From Geomonas azotofigens (lineage in GTDB: Bacteria > Desulfobacterota > Desulfuromonadia > Geobacterales > Geobacteraceae), in the NCBI RefSeq assembly GCF_018919395.1, contig NZ_JAHLME010000004.1:411641-475640 (forward strand): a stretch of DNA of 64,000 bases, in the 5' to 3' direction. Positions 19,541-28,855 of this stretch are shown here, piece after piece; positions within the stretch are counted from its first letter, which is position 1; each line of letters opens with the position of its first letter. The position numbers and the translations under genes were made by a program. The notes beneath the pieces are model-generated. The model worked only from the letters and a program-made list of their open reading frames with translations. It was not told the origin of the DNA and made no database searches.

Positions 19541-20065
19541 ATGACAGCCACCAGGCTCTTCACAACACTCCGCATGCTGGCCCTGCTCGCGGCACTTCTC
19601 GGCGGCGGCTGCAGCTACAGCCCCGTCATCCAGCACGGCCCGCTGGCCGGCGCCAACGGTGTCAACGTGGTTCTTTTCGCCAACAAGAGCTACCGCGCGG
19701 GGGTGGAGGCGGTGCTCGCCCGGGAGATGATCGACGAGTTCGCCTTCCGGACCGGCGGCAAGGTCCTTCCTGCTGACCGGGCGGAACTGGAGCTCTCCGG
19801 CGTGGTCCTCTCCTACAACAGCGTGCCGGTCTCCTATAGCGCCGCCGACGCCATCAGGGAGTACAACGCCATCCTCGCCGTCCAGGCCACCCTGCGCGAT
19901 CAGAAGTCGCAGAGGGTGCTCTGGAAGGGAGATGTCACCGAACAGCAGGTCTACCCCGTCAACGCGAACATCGCCCTGCAGCAGGATGCCGAGGAAGCCG
20001 CCATCGAGAAAATCAGCCGGCGCATTTCCGAGCGGATCTGGCAGAAGCTTGGCGAGCGCTTCTAG
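19541..20065 (+). CDS. lptE: LPS-assembly lipoprotein LptE
   Basis: The 174-residue protein has a hydrophobic signal segment (RMLALLAALLGGGC) ending at C24, a plausible lipobox cysteine. The remainder has the LptE/RlpB-like pattern and would plug the LptD barrel at the outer membrane for lipopolysaccharide export. ATG 19541 follows a GAGGAAA ribosome site. The position between leuS and holA is the common order for this family and supports the name. Sequence conservation in LptE is low, so context carries weight. Confidence 0.82.
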   Translation: MTATRLFTTLRMLALLAALLGGGCSYSPVIQHGPLAGANGVNVVLFANKSYRAGVEAVLAREMIDEFAFRTGGKVLPADRAELELSGVVLSYNSVPVSYSAADAIREYNAILAVQATLRDQKSQRVLWKGDVTEQQVYPVNANIALQQDAEEAAIEKISRRISERIWQKLGERF

Positions 20066-20094
20066 CGTCACGACGACAATTGCGAGCAATGACG

Positions 20095-20131
20095 CCGCCC
20101 ATTCAGCATCAGGCTGGTGGGCGGTTTTTTT
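20095..20131 (+). terminator. Intrinsic terminator after lptE
   Basis: The stem CCGCCCA (20095-20101) pairs with TGGGCGG (20118-20124) and is followed at once by seven T residues. The holA ribosome site begins just after it. Confidence 0.85.
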
Positions 20132-20146
20132 GAGACGAGGTCACAG

Positions 20147-21136
20147 ATGAAACCGGAAGAGTTCAACAAGGCTGTGGAAAAGGGAGAGCTGGCATCGCTG
20201 TACCTTCTGTTCGGCGACGAGCCATATCTCGTGGAGCGGGCGGTCAAGAAGCTGCTGGACCGGGCCGTGGATCCAGGCTTTCGCGACTTCAACCTCGATG
20301 TCTTCTACGGCAACGAATGCAAGGGAGAAGAGGTTTTCGGCGCAGCCCAGACCCTCCCCATGTTCGCCGAGCGCCGCGTCGTGCTGGTGAAAAAGGGAGG
20401 GGATCTTTCCGCCCACGCCATGGAGGTGCTGCTCCCCTACCTGCAGGACCCCTCGCCCGGCACCTGTCTCGTCCTGCAGGCCGAGAAGGTGGATGGTCGC
20501 AAGAAGTTCTACGCCGAGTTGAAAAAACGTGGCGAAGCTGTCGAGTTCAAGCGTCCCTACGAGAACCAGCTCGGGCCCTACGTGCGCGACGAGGTGCGCG
20601 CCGCCGGGAAGAAGATCGAGCCCGCCGCGGCCGAACTGCTCGCCTACCTGGTGGGGAACAACCTGCAGGAGCTCGTCTCGCAGATCGAGAAGCTGTGCAT
20701 CTACTGCGGCAAGAAGGAGACCGTGGCGGTCGCCGACGTCAAGGCCATCGTCTCCGACACCAAGGTCGAGAGCGTCTTCGAGTTCACCGATGCCCTTGGC
20801 AGCAAGGATCTCCCCCGTGCCCTGAAGATGCTCACCTCGCTGTTGCAGGACGGCGAGGTCCCGTTGCGCATGCTGGGTGCCGTGGCGCGGCACTTCCGCC
20901 AGCTCTGGCAGGTGCGTGAGCTTTTGGACCGGAAGGTGCCCCAGTCCGAACTGGCCAAGGCGTCCGGGATCAACCCGTACTTCCTGGGCAAGGTGACGGC
21001 GCAGGCGAGGAACTACACGGTAGCGGAGCTGAAGCTGATTTTCGAAGGGATGTTGGAGCTGGACCTGGCCTTCAAGTCCGGCGGGTTGGAAGAGCCGCTC
21101 TTCGAGCGTTTCGTGATGGAGGCGTGCCGGCGCTAG
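20147..21136 (+). CDS. holA: DNA polymerase III delta subunit
   Basis: The delta subunit of the clamp loader opens the beta sliding clamp. The 329-residue protein shows the HolA pattern: LYLLFGDEPYLVERAVKKL at the N-terminus, a degenerate AAA+ region, and a C-terminal helical domain with SVFEFTDALGSKDLPRALKML. ATG 20147 is chosen because ACGAGG lies 6 bases upstream; an earlier in-frame GTG falls inside the terminator hairpin. Confidence 0.93.
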   Translation: MKPEEFNKAVEKGELASLYLLFGDEPYLVERAVKKLLDRAVDPGFRDFNLDVFYGNECKGEEVFGAAQTLPMFAERRVVLVKKGGDLSAHAMEVLLPYLQDPSPGTCLVLQAEKVDGRKKFYAELKKRGEAVEFKRPYENQLGPYVRDEVRAAGKKIEPAAAELLAYLVGNNLQELVSQIEKLCIYCGKKETVAVADVKAIVSDTKVESVFEFTDALGSKDLPRALKMLTSLLQDGEVPLRMLGAVARHFRQLWQVRELLDRKVPQSELAKASGINPYFLGKVTAQARNYTVAELKLIFEGMLELDLAFKSGGLEEPLFERFVMEACRR

Positions 21137-21198
21137 GCGTCCCGGTTCCCTCCCCCCCGGGGAGGTGAGGGCTTGGAAGGGGAGATGGGTGCAAACTA

Positions 21199-21235
21199 GA
21201 AAAGGGAATCCCCTGGTGGGAATTCCCTTTTTGCT
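21199..21235. terminator. Bidirectional terminator between holA and rpsT
   Basis: AAAGGGAATCCC pairs with GGGAATTCCCTTT around a short loop, with an A-run on one side and a T-run on the other. It serves the convergent holA and rpsT genes. Confidence 0.8.
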
Positions 21236-21255
21236 TTCATGTAATCCGCTACCGA

Positions 21256-21519
21256 CTAGGCCAGGGTGTTGACCAGTTTGGTGAGGCGGGAAACGTTCCT
21301 GGAAGCGTTGGAGGAGTGGATGATCCCCTTGGTTGCGGCACCGTCGATGACCGGGATGGCGGCAGCCAGAGCGGCCTTTGCAGCATCCTGATCCTTGGTG
21401 GCAACCGCTTCGCGGACGCGCTTGATGAAAGTGCGCAGGGTAGAACGCTCGTGCTTGTTGCGCTCAGTCCTCTTTGCGGTCTGCTTGATCCTCTTCATTG
21501 CCGATTTATGATTTGCCAA
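21256..21519 (-). CDS. rpsT: 30S ribosomal protein S20, TTG start
   Basis: This basic, helical 87-residue protein of the small subunit begins [25 protein letters not shown], the S20 signature. The start codon is TTG (21519-21517), six bases after a strong GGAGG. E. coli rpsT also starts with UUG, which is linked there to autogenous translational control; the same is likely here. It is monocistronic. Confidence 0.97.
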   Translation of the reverse strand: MANHKSAMKRIKQTAKRTERNKHERSTLRTFIKRVREAVATKDQDAAKAALAAAIPVIDGAATKGIIHSSNASRNVSRLTKLVNTLA

Positions 21520-21692
21520 ACTGCACCTCCGGTATTTTAAATGTAGCTTTTAGGTTTTTTTGAAAGAGGGATTATATAACACCCAGGCGGAGTAGAGTCA
21601 AGCATAAAACCGCCCGTAGCCGAAAATATCTCCCGCCACGCGAACAGGTGACCATACCATTGTTTCATGCGCAAGGCCAGTAAAAACTCACC

Positions 21693-21820
21693 CTGGTCAC
21701 CCCGTGTCCATCGTGTCCATCGTGTCCATCGTGTCCATCGTGTCCCCGTGTCCACCGTGTCCACCGTGTCTGTCCACAGCACAGGGTCCCCCAGTCCTCC
21801 AAGTCCCCGTGTCCACCCTA
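21693..21820. repeat. 9-bp tandem array (GTGTCCATC / GTGTCCACC)
   Basis: Several GTGTCCATC units pass into GTGTCCACC units, interrupted by a short and a longer spacer and ending in degenerate copies near 21815. It is the same unit family as the array at 16755-16955, about 5 kb away. It lies in the 380-base gap between rpsT and the methyltransferase gene. Confidence 0.8.
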
Positions 21821-21899
21821 GCGTAGTCGCTTGACATTCTACTATCTGAATATTATGCTGCCGTACACCCAGGGCGCAGCCCCATCAGGAGGAAAAGCC

Positions 21900-22529
21900 A
21901 TGTCCGCCGAGAACAAGCGTGACTTCGATGCCGTAGCCGACCAATGGGACCAGGAACCGCGCCGTCTGAAGCTGGCGCAGGATGTCGTTGCGGCCATGCG
22001 CAAAGCCCTCCCCCTTGGCCCCGACATGGATGCCCTGGACTACGGTTGCGGCAGCGGCCTGGTCACCCTGGGCCTGCGCCCCTTCGTCCGCCGCATCACC
22101 GGTGCCGACAGCTCACCCGGGATGCTGGAAGTTCTCAACAAGAAGATCCACGCGCGAGGGTTGACCAATGTCGTCACCCTGCCGCTCGACCTTGAGCAGC
22201 AGCGCCTGGAAGGAAGCTTCGACCTTATCGTCAGCAGCATGACCCTGCACCACGTCCGGGACGTCCCCCCCCTCATCGGGGCCCTCGCCAAGGCCTTGAA
22301 GCCCGGCGGTTGGCTCGCCCTGGCCGACCTCGAGACCGAGGACGGCCGCTTCCATGACGATCCTACCGGCGTTTTGCATCACGGCTTCTCCCGCGAGTTC
22401 CTCACCGGCGAGTTCACCAGAAACGGCCTTGCCGATGTGGCCGTCATCACCGCGGCCTCCATCGAAAAGCAGGGGGGCGACGGCGCCCCCCGCCGCTATC
22501 CCGTCCTCCTCTGCGTCGGCCACAAGTAG
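21900..22529 (+). CDS. Class I SAM-dependent methyltransferase
   Basis: The 209-residue protein has the Rossmann motif I LDYGCGSGLVTLGL near residues 45-58, the acidic ribose contact in ADSSPGML, and motif post-II SSMTLHHVRDV. It is of the UbiE/small-molecule type, with no TM or DNA-binding domain. ATG 21900 follows a perfect AGGAGG by 7 bases; an upstream in-frame start is much weaker. The substrate is unknown. It is flanked by repeats and has no operon partner. Confidence 0.85.
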   Translation: MSAENKRDFDAVADQWDQEPRRLKLAQDVVAAMRKALPLGPDMDALDYGCGSGLVTLGLRPFVRRITGADSSPGMLEVLNKKIHARGLTNVVTLPLDLEQQRLEGSFDLIVSSMTLHHVRDVPPLIGALAKALKPGGWLALADLETEDGRFHDDPTGVLHHGFSREFLTGEFTRNGLADVAVITAASIEKQGGDGAPRRYPVLLCVGHK

Positions 22530-22700
22530 TCCGCAGGCCGCCATACGTCGCAATGTCTCGGGGGAACTCGGTGAGCGGCCAAACGACATCGCCCACCTAA
22601 GCCCCGCACCTGAAGCCGCGTCTCCCTTTGTGATGCTTCAACAAAGAACCATGGGAAGGTAGAGTGCTGTGCCCACGCAGCGTCGCACTCGAACCCTTAC

Positions 22701-22720
22701 TCCCCCTTCGCGAAGGGGGA
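22701..22720. repeat. Perfect 20-bp palindrome in intergenic DNA
   Basis: TCCCCCTTCGCGAAGGGGGA is self-complementary over all 20 bases. Similar C-run/G-run hairpins lie at 16656-16676 and around 32024-32045, so it looks like a dispersed short repeat family. Confidence 0.6.
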
Positions 22721-22750
22721 GCAAGGGGGATTTGTCTGTAGTAAATGCCT

Positions 22751-22784
22751 AAAAAAAGCCCCCCTCGAGAGAGGGGGGCTTTCC
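22751..22784 (-). terminator. Terminator of the cytochrome operon
   Basis: AGCCCCCCTC pairs with GAGGGGGGCT around a short loop. Read leftward it is followed by seven T residues, so it closes the operon running from 28462. Confidence 0.85.
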
Positions 22785-22817
22785 TGTGTCAACATCCTGT
22801 AGCAGCGGCTGTCGCCG

Positions 22818-24209
22818 CTACCAATCTTCCTTCTGCTTCTTGGCCAGCTTCTCCATGAAAAGCTCCGGAGAGGTCAGCTTCAGGATCTCCTTGTCGGTGT
22901 AGCCCAGGTCCTTGAAGTTCAGCACCCCGTTGGGTGCGTGGCAGTTGGCGCAGTAGAGTGCCTTGGTCTTGGTGACCAGGTGGTTGCTGCCGAAATAAAT
23001 GGTCTGCCACCCCGGCACCGCCTCCTTGGCGATCTTCTCGGGGTTCTTGAGCCCCAGCGTCTTGGCCGCCGAAAGAACGCCGGCGCGGGTGTCGCCGTCG
23101 GACATCGGCTGGGCGAAATCCATGGAGAGGAGCTCGCCGGTCTGCTTGTTGTAGTAGGCCTTGCCCTGGAAGATCTTGAACGGCGTGATCTTGCTCTTGC
23201 CGTCCTTCTTGCTCCCCTTGGGGCCGATGAAGTGCGGGGTGTTCTTCACGGTGCCGTTGTACCAGGCGTAGACCGGCGCGGTCTCGTTGGCCTCCTTCTT
23301 CAGCGTGGTCGGCTCGTAGAATTTGTCCGGCGTCTGCTCCCACACCGTGAAGTCCTTGGCGAAGGCGCCGCCGGTGCGCGGGATGTGGCAGGTCTGGCAG
23401 GCGATCTTGGCACAGTGGCGGTTCAAGTCGGCGTCCTTGTGCGGCTTGACACCGTGGCAGGAGGTGTCGGCGCAGGAGACGAAAACGCCGTCGTTGGCCC
23501 AGTTGTTGGGATCGTGGCCGGTCGGCATCTTGTGGTTCTTCGCCTTGTGGCAATCGACGCAGACGAGGCCCTTGGCGGCGTGGGCATCGGTCTCCCTGGT
23601 GAAGGTGAAGCCGCGCTTGACGATGACGCCGCCGCCGGCCGCCTCGTGACAGACCATGCAGTTCTTGACCGTCGGCTTGCCGATGGCGAGGGCTGCCTTG
23701 ACGCTACGGTCCTGCCCCATGACCACCTCGCCCTTCTCGTTCTTGAAGGGCTTTCTCTGGCGGAAATCGTAGTCGGTGGAGTGGCAGACCAGGCAGTCGA
23801 CGGCGGCCTCGGCCGCGGCGCCGGTACTGCCGACGTCGGAGAGGTGATTGCCGGGGTGGCAGGTGTTGCAGCCGGAGAACTTGCTCTTGCCCGTCACCGG
23901 GCTCTTGGGGATCTCCTTCAGGTTGTTGACGATGTCGTTGCCGTTGCACATGACGTAGATGCGGTTCTTCATCCCGTACTCTTCCTTGGGATTGAGCCCA
24001 TCGACGTTGGTCACCTTGGATGCGTGCTTCCAGTGCACGGTATCCAGGAACCCCTTGGCGCTGCCGGGGTGGCACTCCTCGCAGGTCTCCGGCCCCTTGT
24101 AGCCGCTTTTCTCGATCGATTCCTTGCCCGGATGCGCGCCTGCCGCCAAGGCGGTCGTGGCCGCCAAGGCGAGGCAGAACACTGCCGCTGTCACACGTAT
24201 CTTACTCAT
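22818..24209 (-). CDS. Periplasmic octaheme c-type cytochrome (with one CX4CH site)
   Basis: The 463-residue protein has a cleavable signal peptide (MSKIRVTAAVFCLALAATTALA). Seven CXXCH haem sites are visible: CEECH, CNTCH, CLVCH, CMVCH, CVDCH, CQTCH and CANCH. CADTSCH is a CX4CH site, giving eight haems. The layout resembles the tetrathionate-reductase-family octaheme cytochromes and its neighbour at 24472. ATG 24209 follows GGAGGGG; an upstream in-frame ATG lacks this. No lipobox is seen, so it is probably periplasmic. It is last in the leftward operon. Substrate is uncertain. Confidence 0.85.
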   Translation of the reverse strand: MSKIRVTAAVFCLALAATTALAAGAHPGKESIEKSGYKGPETCEECHPGSAKGFLDTVHWKHASKVTNVDGLNPKEEYGMKNRIYVMCNGNDIVNNLKEIPKSPVTGKSKFSGCNTCHPGNHLSDVGSTGAAAEAAVDCLVCHSTDYDFRQRKPFKNEKGEVVMGQDRSVKAALAIGKPTVKNCMVCHEAAGGGVIVKRGFTFTRETDAHAAKGLVCVDCHKAKNHKMPTGHDPNNWANDGVFVSCADTSCHGVKPHKDADLNRHCAKIACQTCHIPRTGGAFAKDFTVWEQTPDKFYEPTTLKKEANETAPVYAWYNGTVKNTPHFIGPKGSKKDGKSKITPFKIFQGKAYYNKQTGELLSMDFAQPMSDGDTRAGVLSAAKTLGLKNPEKIAKEAVPGWQTIYFGSNHLVTKTKALYCANCHAPNGVLNFKDLGYTDKEILKLTSPELFMEKLAKKQKEDW

Positions 24210-24428
24210 CGAAGCCCCTCCTGTTGTCTTTGGTGGCTGTCCCTTACTCATTCATCGTTATCGGCACACCAGGATAATAGTTTAGTGTTTTGCCGAGGTA
24301 TGTCGAGCACTTCGTCGCGACAATTTTCCGGCTCGTCTTGTGTCAATGCGCCTGCCGCTGAGACAACGGCATCAACGGCTGATTCACGCCGGTCCGCGTT
24401 ACCATCCCCGTGGCGACTCAAAAGGAAA

Positions 24429-24456
24429 GAGGGACGGAAAATACTCCGCCCCTCTC
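24429..24456 (-). terminator. Hairpin between the two cytochrome genes
   Basis: GAGGGACGGA pairs with TCCGCCCCTC with one mismatch around a 6-7-base loop. Read leftward it is followed by a T-rich stretch. It lies just after the stop of the upstream cytochrome gene and may reduce transcription into the second. Confidence 0.5.
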
Positions 24457-24471
24457 TTGATGCCATCGCGC

Positions 24472-25926
24472 TTACTTTTTGGCCACCTTCTGCGCCCTGG
24501 AGAACCTGCCGCCAGTTTGCATCGGGTCGCCCTTGTAGCCGAGCGCCTTCCAGTCCAGGCGGTTGCCGCCCATGTGACACTCGCCGCACTGCAGCGCCTC
24601 TTCCTTGGGTGACACCTCGTGCTGCGCCGCGATGTAGGCCTCGGTGTTGACGAACTGGTACTTCCCGCTGTAGGGGAGGCCGCACCCCTCGGCGCCCAGG
24701 CGGCATGCCTTATCCCAGTCGTAGTCGACCCACAGGGACTTGTACTGCTGGAAGATGATCAGGTGCTTGTACTTGGCGTCCATCGGCTGGTCGCCCTTGT
24801 AGAGCTTGTACGGGTAGATCTTGGCCTTCTGGTCCTTGATGTCTCCCACCGGACGCATCATCATCACCGGTTTCTTGGGGTCCTTGATCTTGTCGCCCAC
24901 CATGTAGCGCTCGACCATGCCGTTGCTCCAGGCGTAGACGGGCTTCACGTTCATGCCCCAGACGAAGGTCCCCTTGTGCTTGGCGTAGGTCTCCTTGTCG
25001 AACTGCTCTTCGGCGGTGATGTTCTTCCCCACGTCGGACCATTTCCACGCCATCTTGGTGGCCTGTCCCTTGGCGAAGAAGGGGATGTGGCAGGTCTGGC
25101 AGGCGACGGTGGCGAGGTGCCGGTTGATGAGCGCGCCGTTTTTCGCCTTCTGGTGCGGGGCCTTGGCGCCGGAGTGGCACTGCTCGCAGTTCACGCGGGT
25201 GTCGTAGTGGGCCATCATGCTCGACGCACCGCCGATCTTGTGGTTCTTGGTGACGTGGCAGCTCTGGCAGCTCATGTCCTGGCCGCCGCTTTCCTTGCTC
25301 CCCATGTGCACGTCCTGGGACTTCTTGGTCTTCTCGAGGGTGGAATCAAGCCCCGCGTTCTTCACCGCATCGCCCCCGCCGCCGTAGAAGTGGCAGGCGC
25401 CGCAGTTCTTACGGGTGGGAAGGCCGACGCTCTGGGCGGCGACGTTCAGATCCATGCTCTTTTTGTCGATGCTCTTCTTGTCGATATCGCAACCAACCGT
25501 GGCCCTGGTGTAGTTCCCTTTCTGGGCATGGCAGATGAGGCAGTCGACCTTGCTCTTGTCGGTGAAGTCGAAGTCGGTGCGGGTCCAGCCGTACCCTGCA
25601 TGGCACTTGCCGCAGGACTCGTGCACCACGCCATCCTTGCCCCCCTGGATCGAGGTGCAGAAGGAGTTGATCATGTTGGACTTGCCGTACTTCTTGGTGC
25701 TCTTCTCCATCCCCTTGACCATGTTCGGGGTGCCGGCCCAGGTCCAGTGCGTAGTCTTCATGAAATCAGCCGCCTGCTGCTCGTGGCACTCGAGACAGAC
25801 CTTGGTCACCTCGCTGCCGTTCTTGAACGGCCCCTTGACGAACTCGGCGTGGTCGACCGCCGCCATCCCCTGCGCGGCCATCGCCAAAAGCGCGACCCCC
25901 GCCAAAATTCCCAGCATACCTTTCAT
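24472..25926 (-). CDS. Octaheme c-type cytochrome, tetrathionate reductase (OTR) family
   Basis: The 484-residue protein has a signal peptide (MKGMLGILAGVALLAMAAQGMA) and eight CXXCH haem sites: CLECH, CGKCH, CLICH, CGACH, CQSCH, CEQCH, CQTCH and CGECH. The segment KVCLECHEQQAADFMKTTHWTW is characteristic of the octaheme tetrathionate reductase family. Members reduce tetrathionate, nitrite or hydroxylamine in vitro, but their physiological role is often unknown. ATG 25926 follows GGAGG. Its neighbours, an outer-membrane protein and another octaheme cytochrome, point to respiratory electron transfer. Confidence 0.88.
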   Translation of the reverse strand: MKGMLGILAGVALLAMAAQGMAAVDHAEFVKGPFKNGSEVTKVCLECHEQQAADFMKTTHWTWAGTPNMVKGMEKSTKKYGKSNMINSFCTSIQGGKDGVVHESCGKCHAGYGWTRTDFDFTDKSKVDCLICHAQKGNYTRATVGCDIDKKSIDKKSMDLNVAAQSVGLPTRKNCGACHFYGGGGDAVKNAGLDSTLEKTKKSQDVHMGSKESGGQDMSCQSCHVTKNHKIGGASSMMAHYDTRVNCEQCHSGAKAPHQKAKNGALINRHLATVACQTCHIPFFAKGQATKMAWKWSDVGKNITAEEQFDKETYAKHKGTFVWGMNVKPVYAWSNGMVERYMVGDKIKDPKKPVMMMRPVGDIKDQKAKIYPYKLYKGDQPMDAKYKHLIIFQQYKSLWVDYDWDKACRLGAEGCGLPYSGKYQFVNTEAYIAAQHEVSPKEEALQCGECHMGGNRLDWKALGYKGDPMQTGGRFSRAQKVAKK

Positions 25927-26069
25927 TCAACAACCTCCGTAGTAAATCGGCTCGCGCCGTCACAGCTATATCCAGCCCTTCATATATACTAAAAATGCGA
26001 TATTAAAAGGCAAAAAGAAGCGCTGCAATCGTGATAACTACAGCGCCACCTACGAGGAACGGCCCCGGC

Positions 26070-26399
26070 TTAGCAGCCGGCGGTCTTCCTGAACAGTTTG
26101 GAGACGTTCTTGCCGTCGATAACCTCGTACTTGCAGCGGATCTCGTCGCCTTCCACGATCCTGTGGTCCTTGAACTTGTCCAGGGTCAGATCGTCTTCCA
26201 CGGTGATCACCACGAGCTGCTCGGTCTTGTTGTCCTTCAAGGTGGCGGTGGCGGTTTTGGCGTCCTTGCCGGCGATGTCGATCTTGGTGATGACCCCCAC
26301 CATTTTGATCTCTTCACCTGCACTGGCGACGCTGCCGAAGCAGAAGATGGTGAGCGCTGCGACTGCTACCAGGACCATTACCGAAACTGCTTTTTTCAT
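26070..26399 (-). CDS. Small exported protein of unknown function
   Basis: The 109-residue protein has a clear signal peptide (MKKAVSVMVLVAVAALTIFCFGSVASA). The mature part of about 80 residues is rich in beta-strand pattern (MVGVITKIDIAGKD, LVVITVEDD) and could form a small barrel. No haem site is present. ATG 26399 follows AAAGGAG. It lies between the outer-membrane protein gene and the first cytochrome gene, so it may be an accessory of the electron-transfer complex. Confidence 0.75.
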   Translation of the reverse strand: MKKAVSVMVLVAVAALTIFCFGSVASAGEEIKMVGVITKIDIAGKDAKTATATLKDNKTEQLVVITVEDDLTLDKFKDHRIVEGDEIRCKYEVIDGKNVSKLFRKTAGC

Positions 26400-26479
26400 C
26401 TTCGTTCTCCTTTTGGGGGTGGGGTGGCGGCTCATGCCGCCACCCCGGTTTTCGCTGTACCGCGTCTGCGGTACGGGTT

Positions 26480-28462
26480 CTAGAACTTCACTTCGAAGGT
26501 GGCGTAGATGTCCTGCGCGCTCTTAAGCGGCTGGAGCAGCATCAGGTCGGTGGACTTGATGTCGGAGATCTTCTGCGGTGCGCCTACCCAGTTGTTGCTC
26601 CCGGTGTACGCGAAGTCGTAGTACTGGTAGCCGATCTTGAAGAATGCCTTGGACAGGTGCGAGGAGACCGGTTTCAGGTTGAGCTCCTGGATCAGGTAGG
26701 CCTCGTAGACGTCGCCGCGGGTGCCAAGCTTGGAGGTCCACATGTCGTCGGCGGCAGGGGCGAAGGTGATCCAGTTCTTGGAGCCGTGGTTGTACTCGAC
26801 GCCGAACTTGGTCTTGGTCGGCTCGTAGTCGTAGCGCGCGCCGGCGTAGGCGGCCCAGCCGGTCTTGTCGGAGGGGGCCTCCTGGTTGAAGAAGGAACCG
26901 GTCATGAGACCCTGGAAGCCCGCGTTGTTGGAGACGTTGCCGTTGGGGTGGGTGACGCTGAGACCCGCATCGGCGAAGAAGTTCAGTTTGCCCGGGCCGA
27001 TGTTCTTCAGGGTGCTCATGAAGCCGGCGCCGTACCAGTCGATGTCGCCCAGCGAGGTGGCCGGGCCGGTGTTGCCGAAGGCGGTGTTGGACATGACCGG
27101 GAAGTCGAAGATCTCGAAGCCGCGGTTCCACTGCAGCCAGACGCGCAGCGGGTCGGTGTCGACCGGGATGATGGCCACACCCAGCATGTCGGTGTCTTTC
27201 AGGCTGTTGCTCGGAGTCTCGAAGCCGGACTCGAAGCCGCGGCCGTAGCAGACCTTGGCGTAGGCGCCGGGGAGCCCTTCGATGTCCGGGGCCCAGCCGA
27301 TGGTCATGCCGTCGAAGGCGTAATCGACCAGCAGGGCGGGGGTGCCGCCGTTGCCCGGGCGCTCGTTGTTCAGGCGCAGGTTACTGGGCGCGCCGTTGGT
27401 GGAGGGCCTGCGGCCGACGGAGAACCAGACCGGCTGGTCGGCGATGTTGGACCAGGTGGCGTAGGCGCGGTCGACGTCGAGGAGGCTGGACGTGGGGACG
27501 TGCCCGAGGGTGCCGTCGAAGGCGCCGACGCGGTCGGCGAAGAACGGGGTGTTGCCGTTGTTGGTGACCGCGGAGTCATCCTGCGAGCCGAAGGTCTTGT
27601 AGGCGACCAGGCGGACGTTGACGGTCACGTCCTTGGTGGCCTTGGCGTGCATGTCGATGCCGAGACGGTTGGTGTACAGGAGGTCGTTCTTGGCCTTGTA
27701 GGACTGGGTGGTGGCCAGGTTGCCGCTGCCGGCGCCCAGGAAGCCCTGCATTGCCATCACCATGGCGGCCTGCTGGTAGGCCGGCGGCAGGGAGGCGAAG
27801 GCGGCCTGGTTGGCCGGGGTCATCATGCCCATCACCTTGTCCATGATCCCCTTCTGGGTCAGGGTGGCGAGGATGCCCTGCTGCTGCGCGGTGAGGCGGT
27901 TGGCGGCCAGGTAGTTGTTCACGTCGGTCGGGGTCATCCCCCCGAGTGCCGGCATGATCTGGCCGATGAAGGCGTTGTACATTGCGGAGGGCATGTAGCT
28001 GTTCAGGATGGTGTTGAACTGGGCGGGGGTGAACAGGGAGCCTGCCTTGCCCTGGAACATGAAGGCGGTACCGGAGGGGTTGACGATCTGGGCGTTGTCA
28101 CCGACGGTCAGCCCCGCGACTGCGTTTGGGCCGACCACGAAGGCGCCCACCAGGTTGTTCATGGTGCCGATGGCATCGGAGTGGGCAGCGACGTCGCCCC
28201 TCAGGGAATCGACCCGGAAGCGGTAGTCGCCGCCGATGGTGAGCCACTTGCCCAGCGACTTCTCTTCGATCCGGTCTACCTTGCGGGTCAGGTCCTCGAT
28301 CTTCTTCTGCTCGGGGGCCTTCTGCTGCTCCTCGAGCTTCTGCACCTTCTTGGTCAGTTCCTCGATCTTCTTCTGCATTTCCTGGTCGTCTGCCTGCGCC
28401 ACGACAGGGGCAGCCAGGGCACAGACGGCTGCGCCAATCAACAGCTTCTCCAGTTTTCTCAT
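26480..28462 (-). CDS. Outer-membrane protein, DUF3373-like
   Basis: The 660-residue protein has a signal peptide (ends near AQA, residue 24). A short coiled coil of about 50 residues (KKIEELTKKVQKLEEQ) follows, then a long beta-rich region with alternating aromatic strands and a terminal F. This is the pattern of an outer-membrane barrel of the DUF3373 family, common in Geobacter beside multihaem cytochromes. A Met/Gln/Ala-rich helical insert lies near 140-245. It is the first gene of the leftward operon and may be the outer-membrane component for the octaheme cytochromes. Confidence 0.75.
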   Translation of the reverse strand: MRKLEKLLIGAAVCALAAPVVAQADDQEMQKKIEELTKKVQKLEEQQKAPEQKKIEDLTRKVDRIEEKSLGKWLTIGGDYRFRVDSLRGDVAAHSDAIGTMNNLVGAFVVGPNAVAGLTVGDNAQIVNPSGTAFMFQGKAGSLFTPAQFNTILNSYMPSAMYNAFIGQIMPALGGMTPTDVNNYLAANRLTAQQQGILATLTQKGIMDKVMGMMTPANQAAFASLPPAYQQAAMVMAMQGFLGAGSGNLATTQSYKAKNDLLYTNRLGIDMHAKATKDVTVNVRLVAYKTFGSQDDSAVTNNGNTPFFADRVGAFDGTLGHVPTSSLLDVDRAYATWSNIADQPVWFSVGRRPSTNGAPSNLRLNNERPGNGGTPALLVDYAFDGMTIGWAPDIEGLPGAYAKVCYGRGFESGFETPSNSLKDTDMLGVAIIPVDTDPLRVWLQWNRGFEIFDFPVMSNTAFGNTGPATSLGDIDWYGAGFMSTLKNIGPGKLNFFADAGLSVTHPNGNVSNNAGFQGLMTGSFFNQEAPSDKTGWAAYAGARYDYEPTKTKFGVEYNHGSKNWITFAPAADDMWTSKLGTRGDVYEAYLIQELNLKPVSSHLSKAFFKIGYQYYDFAYTGSNNWVGAPQKISDIKSTDLMLLQPLKSAQDIYATFEVKF

Positions 28463-28855
28463 TCACTTCTCCTTTTTGTTTCGCTGGTTTTTACACCAAC
28501 CTTTGGGTCGAAGGTATTTCAGTGGTACCGTGCGGTCCGGTCCTAACTCATTAAATCCTGGGCGTTACTGTTTTAATCGGAAGATACACCGGTAGATTTA
28601 GAGGAAATGTGCATGCTTGGAAATTTATAATCGAAATGAAGGGTCCCAATAATTAGTAATGTTTGCTTGGGGAGGTGACCGTATCGTGGCAGAACGGCAG
28701 GCCGGCCCCGGGCCGCCACGCTAATGAGTCTTATAGATCTTCGCGGTGTTATATGTCAATATATTTTATTGCATATATCGTTAGGACAATGATTTAGCTA
28801 TGTTAATGTGTCGTTGCCGCTTCGGGGAAAGAACCGGCGTGGCAGCTAATAGATG
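28463..28855. other. Intergenic region between divergent cytochrome operon and miaB
   Basis: About 390 bases without a credible reading frame. It is AT-rich in parts (28610-28800) and holds a GC-rich block with GCCGGCCCCGGGCC near 28700. It must carry the promoter of the leftward operon, but I could not assign -35/-10 elements with confidence. Confidence 0.5.

Noticed and set aside
17068..19575. 835-codon minus-strand frame opposite leuS
   Set aside because: It is the antisense shadow of a GC-rich gene with strong third-position bias. Its composition is low-complexity and it matches no family, whereas leuS is certain.
22938..25992. Long plus-strand frames opposite the octaheme cytochromes
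   Set aside because: They are shadows of the cytochrome genes; the minus-strand frames carry signal peptides and haem motifs.
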